Shown here piece after piece: positions 58,945 to 64,000 of a stretch of 64,000 bases of DNA. The stretch's first letter is position 1, and each line of letters opens with the position of its first letter. Below the pieces are notes generated by a model. The model worked only from the letters and a program-made list of their open reading frames with translations. It was not told the origin of the DNA and did not search any database. The stretch is from Pseudomonadota bacterium (GTDB lineage Bacteria > Pseudomonadota > Alphaproteobacteria > Sneathiellales > Sneathiellaceae): the NCBI GenBank assembly GCA_024743055.1, contig JANSXH010000003.1, positions 62,001-126,000 of the forward strand, given 5' to 3'. The position numbers and the translations under genes are program-made.

Positions 58945-59472
58945 ATGGACAAAAAGCCCCTGTTGATTGTTGATGACGATGAGATTTTCTTGAAAAGGCT
59001 TGGCCGGTCTTTGGAACGACACGGTTTTGAACCTACCCTCGCGTCCAGTGTTGCTGAAGGGAAAAAGCAAGCCATCGCCATGGTTCCTGAATATGCTGTC
59101 GTCGATTTGCGCTTGCAAGACGGCAACGGCCTTGAGGTAGTCGATACTATCCACCAGGCCAATGACGAAGCCCGTATCGTTATGTTGACAGGATATGGCA
59201 ATATTGCCTCCGCTGTAGCGGCAGTTAAAGCCGGGGCCATCGACTATTTGGCCAAACCAGCCAACGTTGAGGATATCGTCAACGCATTGCTGGCGGAGAA
59301 AGACACCAAGCCAACGCCACCTGAAAACCCCATGTCCGCAGATCGGGTCCGCTGGGAGCATATCCAGCGGGTTTACGAGCTTTGCGATCATAATGTATCG
59401 GAGACCGCTCGACGCTTGAACATGCACCGCCGAACTTTGCAACGCATTATGGCCAAACGGTCTCCGCAATAG
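58945..59472 (+). CDS. regA: Response regulator RegA (PrrA/ActR family)
   Basis: About 175 residues from ATG 58945 (MDKKPLLIVDDD; AAGGAG just upstream); a TTG-started frame nine codons longer is less likely. Phosphoacceptor Asp54 in YAVVDLRLQDG; the conserved Lys is in DYLAKPAN. The C-terminal Fis-like helix-turn-helix reads SETARRLNMHRRTLQRIMAKR, the near-invariant DNA-contact segment of RegA. Works with RegB. The downstream methyltransferase starts 7 bp after its stop, suggesting an operon. Confidence 0.95.
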   Translation: MDKKPLLIVDDDEIFLKRLGRSLERHGFEPTLASSVAEGKKQAIAMVPEYAVVDLRLQDGNGLEVVDTIHQANDEARIVMLTGYGNIASAVAAVKAGAIDYLAKPANVEDIVNALLAEKDTKPTPPENPMSADRVRWEHIQRVYELCDHNVSETARRLNMHRRTLQRIMAKRSPQ

Positions 59473-59479
59473 CCGCCGG

Positions 59480-60280
59480 ATGAGTATACCTGGTATCAAC
59501 CCCGCCTTGATCTGTGGCAATGCGACGGAAGAAATGGCAAAGCTGCCAGCGGCCAGCATTGATCTGGTTGTCGCCGATCCGCCCTATAATCTCGGTAAAA
59601 ACTATGGCAATAATATCGACAGCAAGGATCGGTTGGAATACCAGGCATTCACGGCTGACTGGGTGAGGGAAGCTATACGGCTGCTAAAGCCGGGTGGCTC
59701 CCTATATTGTTTTATGGGGGTCAAATTCATTGCCCGGCTCTATGTTTTGCTAGAAGAAGAACTTGGCCTGACACCCCAGGGCTGGATCACCTGGCACTAC
59801 ACGCAAGGCATGGGCCGCAAACGCGGATTTTCGCCGCGCCATGAAGATATTCTCTGGTTCTCCAAAGGTGATGATGCAGTCTTCAATCTTGATGAGGTAA
59901 GAGTACCGCAGAAATATTACCGCAAACGCAACAATATGGCCGGCGCCAATCCCGGCGATGTCTGGCAATTCAGCCATGTGCATTATTGCGCCGCTGAGCG
60001 TCTGCCCCATCCAACCCAAAAGCCTGAGGCCTTGTTGGAGAGGATCATTGCCGCCTCTTCAAATCCGGGAGATAGAGTTCTGGATCCGTTTCTGGGTAGC
60101 GGGACGACGGCGCGTGTAGCCCAAGTGCTGGGGCGTGAAGCGACAGGCATAGAAATTAATCCCGACTATATCGAGATGGCCAAGACCCGCCTCAATGAAC
60201 CTTTTGACGGGTTTGACAGTATTGATCCAAGGCGAGAACGAACCTCTCGCGACCTCCCCAAAGTGATGACGGAAAGCTAA
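59480..60280 (+). CDS. Solitary beta-class DNA methyltransferase (N4/N6-type)
   Basis: 266 residues. Catalytic motif IV DPPY (33-36) comes first and the SAM-binding motif I DPFLGSGTT (202-210) comes near the end, the beta-class order. Other blocks: RLLKPGGSLYCFMG, HEDILWFSKG, PHPTQKPEALLERII and ATGIEINPDYIEMAKTRL. DPPY indicates an amino-methyltransferase (N6-adenine or N4-cytosine); the recognition sequence cannot be read. No restriction gene is adjacent. It is shorter than CcrM and lacks its C-terminal domain. Located 7 bp after regA and 10 bp before the glycosyltransferase. Confidence 0.88.
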   Translation: MSIPGINPALICGNATEEMAKLPAASIDLVVADPPYNLGKNYGNNIDSKDRLEYQAFTADWVREAIRLLKPGGSLYCFMGVKFIARLYVLLEEELGLTPQGWITWHYTQGMGRKRGFSPRHEDILWFSKGDDAVFNLDEVRVPQKYYRKRNNMAGANPGDVWQFSHVHYCAAERLPHPTQKPEALLERIIAASSNPGDRVLDPFLGSGTTARVAQVLGREATGIEINPDYIEMAKTRLNEPFDGFDSIDPRRERTSRDLPKVMTES

Positions 60281-60290
60281 CCCAGCACCG

Positions 60291-61514
60291 ATGCGTATCC
60301 TGTTCCTGCACAATAATTTCCCCGCGCAATATCGCCATGTCGCTCGCATTCTCGCTGCCAATAAGGAAAACCGCGTCGTTTTCGCTTCGCACCGAGCGCC
60401 CGAAAAAATTCCCGGGGTAACCAACCTCATCTATAAGCCCCATCGAGAAGGAAAACCCGACACCCATCACTATCTTCGAACCACGGAAACCGCTGTGATT
60501 AACGGCCAGTCCGTTTTCCGCCTCTGTATTGAGCTCAAGAAAAAGGGCTTTATTCCGGACATCGTCTGTTCGCATTCGGGCTGGGGGAACAGCCTCTATG
60601 TGAAAGAGGTTTTTCCCGACGCGAAACTGCTGAATTATTTTGAATGGTTTTACCATGCGCATGGGTCGGACGCGGATTTTCTGGAACCAGATGCTGTTGG
60701 CTTTGATGCGGCGGCCCGTATTCGCACCAAAAACACCCCTTTGCTTTTGGATTTGGCGCAGTGTGATTGGGGTCAGGTCCCAACCGGATTTCAGCTATCG
60801 CAGATCCCTGAGATTTTTCACAATAAGCTCACACAGCTACATGACGGCGTTGATGTCGAGTTTTTCAAGCCCGACCGCCGTATAATCCGCAAAATTGGCA
60901 ATCTGGACTTCACCGATGTGCCTGAAATTCTCACCTATGCTACTCGCGGCATGGAACCCTATCGCGGATTTCCTCAATTTATGCGCGCGGCGGCACAATT
61001 GATGGAGCGCCGCCCCAACCTCCACGTGATTGTTGTTGGAGAAGACCGGGTCTCCTATGGCAAAAAACTGCCCAAGGGGGAGGGTTGGGGGCAACGTATG
61101 GTCGCTGAACTCAAACCAGATCCTGAACGCTTGCATTTCACTGGTCGCCTGTCCTATCCGGATTATCTCAAAGTTCTGCAACTCTCAACGGTTCAGGCCT
61201 ATCTGACGGTTCCCTTTGTGCTCAGCTGGTCTCTCATTGAAAGCTTGTCTGCGGGCGCATTGATGGTCGCCTCTAAAACCGCGCCAGTGCAGGAAGTCAT
61301 TCGCCATGGCGAAAACGGTTTTCTTGTTGATTTTTTCGATGTCGACGCCCTCGCCAGTCAGATAGAGGAAGCCCTTGACGACCATAAAGACCTCATGCCC
61401 ATCCGCGCGGCGGCCAGACAGACAGTGCTGGATCGCTATTCCCTGAAAAAGCTGCTGCCTCAACAACTCAAACTGATCGAGGATGTGGCAACAGGGCAGT
61501 TACCGAAGCTATGA
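60291..61514 (+). CDS. GT4-type glycosyltransferase
   Basis: 407 residues of GT-B fold: N-terminal MRILFLHNNFPAQYRHVARIL, C-terminal donor-site stretch EILTYATRGMEPYRGFPQFMRAAA and the late PFVLSWSLIESLSAGALMVASKTAPVQEVI with GENGFLVDFFD (the E-x7-E-like donor motif). Sugar and acceptor unknown. With gmhA-hldE-hldD immediately downstream, an LPS core role is the natural guess. A GTAACC-rich start follows the methyltransferase stop by 10 bp. Confidence 0.87.
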   Translation: MRILFLHNNFPAQYRHVARILAANKENRVVFASHRAPEKIPGVTNLIYKPHREGKPDTHHYLRTTETAVINGQSVFRLCIELKKKGFIPDIVCSHSGWGNSLYVKEVFPDAKLLNYFEWFYHAHGSDADFLEPDAVGFDAAARIRTKNTPLLLDLAQCDWGQVPTGFQLSQIPEIFHNKLTQLHDGVDVEFFKPDRRIIRKIGNLDFTDVPEILTYATRGMEPYRGFPQFMRAAAQLMERRPNLHVIVVGEDRVSYGKKLPKGEGWGQRMVAELKPDPERLHFTGRLSYPDYLKVLQLSTVQAYLTVPFVLSWSLIESLSAGALMVASKTAPVQEVIRHGENGFLVDFFDVDALASQIEEALDDHKDLMPIRAAARQTVLDRYSLKKLLPQQLKLIEDVATGQLPKL

Positions 61515-61610
61515 GGACCTATCAATACCAGCCCAAAAGCACTCCGCATTTGCAGGGGCGGCTAGATTATACTATTACCGCTAAGACACTCCTTTGATCG
61601 AGAGGTTTCT

Positions 61611-62189
61611 GTGGACCCGCTAGAGTATTTCGAGACCGAACTTGAAGATCATGCCACAGTTCTGGCAAACACCCGTTCGTCCCTCGCTGCGCCGTTCCAG
61701 GCGATGCTGTCAGACTGGAAAAAGTCCGTTGAAAATGGGGGTAAAATCCTGTTTTTTGGCAATGGTGGCAGCGCCGCAGATGCCCAGCATCTCTCCGCCG
61801 AGCTGGTTGTTCGTTTTATCGATGATCGCCAGCCCATCGCTGCCATCGCGCTTAATACGGATACATCCGCTCTCACCGCCGGGGCCAATGATCTCGGCTA
61901 TGACCAGGTATTTGCCCGCCAGATTGAGGCTTTGGGACGGCCTGGTGATGTCGCTGTCGGCTTATCTACCTCTGGCACCAGCCCAAATATCGTTGCTGCC
62001 CTGAAGATGGCGCGATCCAAGGGCCTTGTGACTCATGCTTTTACAGGGCGGGATGGCGGGGTCATGCCGGACATTGCCGATAACTGCCTGATTGTTCCAG
62101 CTCAGTCGACACGGCGCATTCAGGAAATGCATATTACACTGGGTCATATGCTGTGCGGGGCGCTGGAACGCTCATTGTCATTGGTGTGA
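61611..62189 (+). CDS. gmhA: Sedoheptulose-7-phosphate isomerase (phosphoheptose isomerase)
   Basis: First step of ADP-heptose synthesis: sedoheptulose 7-phosphate to D-glycero-D-manno-heptose 7-phosphate. 192 residues, SIS fold: FFGNGGSAADAQHLSAELVVRF, LSTSGTSPNIVAAL, and the C-terminal IQEMHITLGHMLCGALE (metal/substrate residues). GTG start at 61611 with GAGAGG five bases upstream. Followed after 7 bp by hldE. Confidence 0.95.
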   Translation: MDPLEYFETELEDHATVLANTRSSLAAPFQAMLSDWKKSVENGGKILFFGNGGSAADAQHLSAELVVRFIDDRQPIAAIALNTDTSALTAGANDLGYDQVFARQIEALGRPGDVAVGLSTSGTSPNIVAALKMARSKGLVTHAFTGRDGGVMPDIADNCLIVPAQSTRRIQEMHITLGHMLCGALERSLSLV

Positions 62190-62196
62190 GGGAATA

Positions 62197-63681
62197 ATGC
62201 AGAATTCCGCCGATCTTCTCTCCCTTCTCGATGCATTATCCGGCAAACGGGTCCTCGTTATCGGTGATGTCATGCTCGATCGCTTTGTCTATGGGACAGC
62301 GGCACGCATCTCACCCGAAGCCCCAATCCCGGTTCTTAATATCACCCATCAAACGAAAATGCTTGGCGGAGCGGGAAATGTGGTGCGCAATATCGCCTCT
62401 ATGGGCGGGGAAGCCCTGCTGGTTTCCGTCGTTGGCGAGGATACCGATGGCGCAGAAATCAGCGATATTTTAAGCAATACAGGCGGCCTGACGCCACATC
62501 TAGTGAAATCAGTCGGTCGACCGACCACATTGAAGACCCGTTTCATCGCTGATGGTCAACAATTGCTCAGGAGCGATCAGGAAGCGACCCATGAATTGCA
62601 GCCCGCCACTGCTGAAAAACTCCTCAAAGCTTACAAATCCGCCCTTGAGTCTGCGGATATTGTTGTCCTGTCCGATTATGCTAAAGGCGTTTTGTCGGAC
62701 CCTGTCCTGAAAGAGGCCATTGCCCTCGCGCGGGCAGCAAATCTGCCGATTATCGCCGACCCCAAGTCCGAGGATTTCAGCCGTTATGCCGGCGTAACCC
62801 TTTTGACACCGAACCGAAAAGAGATGATCGCTGCCAGTGGCAAGCCGTGCGGCACCAATGGTGAGGTGGAGACCGCGGCCTTGAATGTCCTGGCCAAAAC
62901 CGGGCTCGAGACCCTGCTGGTCACCCGGTCTGAAGCCGGGATGAGCTTGATCACGGAAGAAAGCGCCCATCATATCGCAGCCGAGGCTCAGGAAGTCTTT
63001 GATGTCTCCGGGGCCGGGGACAGCGTGATTGCGGCCCTCGCTCTCGCTCATGGCGCCGGGGCGCCACTACTGGAAGCGGCCAACCTCGCCAATTTGGCCG
63101 GCAGCATCGCCGTCGCCAAATCCGGCACTGCTGCGGTGAGCCGCGAAGAGCTGATGGAGGCGGTGCAAGCCGCAGAAATCCACGGCCTGGAAGAAAAAAT
63201 TACAAGCCTGGCCATGGCTCTGGAGCGGGTGTCCAATTGGCGAAGCCGCGGACTAAAGGTCGGCTTTACCAATGGCTGCTTCGATCTGGTGCATCCGGGG
63301 CATATTTCCCTGATCCAACAATCCAAGGCCGAATGTGACCGGCTGATTGTCGGCCTCAATACAGATGACAGCATCAAGCGCCTGAAAGGCCCGGACCGTC
63401 CCGTCACTTCGGAGAATTCCCGGGCCATTGTCCTGGCCAGTCTCAGCGATATAGATCTGGTGGTACCTTTTGCCGAAGACACGCCAATCACCTTAATCGA
63501 GGCAATCAAACCTGATGTGCTGGTAAAGGGAGCGGATTACACGGTCGAAACCGTTGTTGGTGCCGATATTGTCCAGGCTTATGGGGGTCGGGTGCATCTG
63601 GCCGAATTGAAAGATGGCTTCAGCACGACCGGTACCATTCAGCGGCTTCTCGGCAAAAAAGAAGGGACAAAACAGTCATGA
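62197..63681 (+). CDS. hldE: Bifunctional heptose-7-phosphate kinase / heptose-1-phosphate adenylyltransferase
   Basis: About 494 residues from ATG 62197 (GAGGGA upstream; an open frame from 62092 runs inside gmhA). N-terminal ribokinase-like kinase: GDVMLDRFVYGTAARISPEAPIPVL, GGAGNVVRNI, DVSGAGDSVIAALAL; C-terminal cytidylyltransferase-like domain: VGFTNGCFDLVHPGHISLIQ, GLNTDDSIKRLKGPDRPV, LVKGADYTVE. Makes ADP-D-glycero-D-manno-heptose with GmhA and GmhB. Stop overlaps the hldD ATG (ATGA). Confidence 0.96.
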   Translation: MQNSADLLSLLDALSGKRVLVIGDVMLDRFVYGTAARISPEAPIPVLNITHQTKMLGGAGNVVRNIASMGGEALLVSVVGEDTDGAEISDILSNTGGLTPHLVKSVGRPTTLKTRFIADGQQLLRSDQEATHELQPATAEKLLKAYKSALESADIVVLSDYAKGVLSDPVLKEAIALARAANLPIIADPKSEDFSRYAGVTLLTPNRKEMIAASGKPCGTNGEVETAALNVLAKTGLETLLVTRSEAGMSLITEESAHHIAAEAQEVFDVSGAGDSVIAALALAHGAGAPLLEAANLANLAGSIAVAKSGTAAVSREELMEAVQAAEIHGLEEKITSLAMALERVSNWRSRGLKVGFTNGCFDLVHPGHISLIQQSKAECDRLIVGLNTDDSIKRLKGPDRPVTSENSRAIVLASLSDIDLVVPFAEDTPITLIEAIKPDVLVKGADYTVETVVGADIVQAYGGRVHLAELKDGFSTTGTIQRLLGKKEGTKQS

Positions 63682-64000
63682 CCGCACATATCCTGGTCAC
63701 CGGCGGCGCCGGATTTATCGGCTCCAACATGGTTGCGGCCCTCTCGGAGCAGGGAAAGTCTGTTGTTGTCTGCGACTGGCTGGAAGATGGCGAGAAGTGG
63801 AAGAATATTGCCAAACATGTGGTTTCTGACATTGTTGATCCCGATCAGTTGGAAGACTGGCTGAAAACCAAGGGCGAGAAGCTCTCTGCCGTTATCCATA
63901 TGGGGGCGATCTCGGCGACGACCGAGACGGACGGTGATCTTATCCTCAAGCGCAATTTCCGGCCCACATTGATGCTGTGGAACTGGGCAACAACCCAGAA
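63678..64000 (+). CDS. hldD: ADP-L-glycero-D-manno-heptose 6-epimerase, partial (cut by right edge)
   Basis: The first 107 codons of an SDR-family epimerase: Rossmann NAD(P) loop LVTGGAGFIGSNMVAAL, VIHMGAISATTETDG, all matching HldD. Converts ADP-D,D-heptose to ADP-L,D-heptose, the donor for LPS core. ATG 63678 overlaps the hldE stop. The frame is open to the window end, so the gene continues outside. Confidence 0.9.
   Translation, partial: MTAHILVTGGAGFIGSNMVAALSEQGKSVVVCDWLEDGEKWKNIAKHVVSDIVDPDQLEDWLKTKGEKLSAVIHMGAISATTETDGDLILKRNFRPTLMLWNWATTQ

Noticed and set aside
59480..60280. CcrM cell-cycle methyltransferase
   Set aside because: The protein is about 266 residues, lacks CcrM's C-terminal extension, and is not placed like CcrM; only the general DPPY class is supported.

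Overview
This window is a contiguous piece of an alphaproteobacterial chromosome, very probably spanning the replication-origin neighbourhood. The assignment rests on gene content and order: chvI-chvG-hprK-rapZ-EIIA(man)-ptsH-ahcY beside a divergent pckA; tsaE-amgK-murU-addB-addA-trxA; ubiE-ubiB-coaBC-dut on one side of mutM and rpsT-dnaA-dnaN-recF-gyrB on the other; and the RegB/RegA redox pair. I cannot name the genus. Nearly all of the DNA is coding. I see no tRNA, rRNA, insertion sequence, prophage or CRISPR array.

Layout. 1-7.7 kb, minus strand: the end of an exopolysaccharide locus, with an initiating sugar-phosphate transferase, a Wzz/GumC-type chain-length protein, a bacterial tyrosine kinase, an exosortase fused to an EpsI domain, and a secreted beta-helix protein that runs off the left edge. 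7.9-12.7 kb: VanZ-like protein, lipoprotein, dusC, AMP nucleosidase, alpha/beta hydrolase, thioredoxin. 12.8-23.5 kb, minus: an overlapping set for DNA break repair (addAB), peptidoglycan-sugar recycling (amgK, murU) and tRNA t6A modification (tsaE), then a PAS sensor kinase. 23.6-29.6 kb, minus: ahcY, a regulatory PTS (HPr, EIIA, RapZ, HprK) and the ChvG/ChvI two-component system. 29.8-33.4 kb, plus: HugZ-like protein, pckA, AEC transporter. 33.4-39.8 kb, minus: moeB-like, cysK, an Rrf2 regulator, dut, coaBC, ubiB, ubiE. 39.9-51.9 kb, plus: mutM, enoyl-CoA hydratase, rpsT, a rhodanese, dnaA, dnaN, recF, gyrB and a class A PBP. 51.9-57.4 kb: MFS exporter, a YgjP-like metallopeptidase, a YcgN-like protein, PHA depolymerase, ankyrin and SYLF proteins. 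57.5-64 kb, plus: regB/regA, a solitary DNA methyltransferase, a glycosyltransferase, and gmhA-hldE-hldD for LPS heptose (the last cut by the right edge).

How the parts relate. Genes left of about 39.9 kb mostly read leftward and genes right of it mostly read rightward, as expected around an origin. A 109-bp AT-rich gap at 37,336-37,444 carries two exact TTATNCACA DnaA-box matches on opposite strands and is the best oriC candidate here. Two envelope-polysaccharide blocks (EPS at the left, LPS heptose at the right) flank housekeeping genes. Three sensory systems (ChvG/I with PTS, RegB/A, the PAS kinase) sit near central-metabolism genes.

Points beyond routine annotation: the origin candidate; a perfect dyad and good promoter before ahcY; a terminator-like hairpin just before the pckA start; near-tandem repeats before the PAS kinase; a PHA depolymerase with a roughly 135-residue Lys/Ala/Pro-rich tail; a likely CTG start for the YcgN-like gene; a methyltransferase without a restriction partner; and five tail-to-tail gene pairs with almost no space between them.
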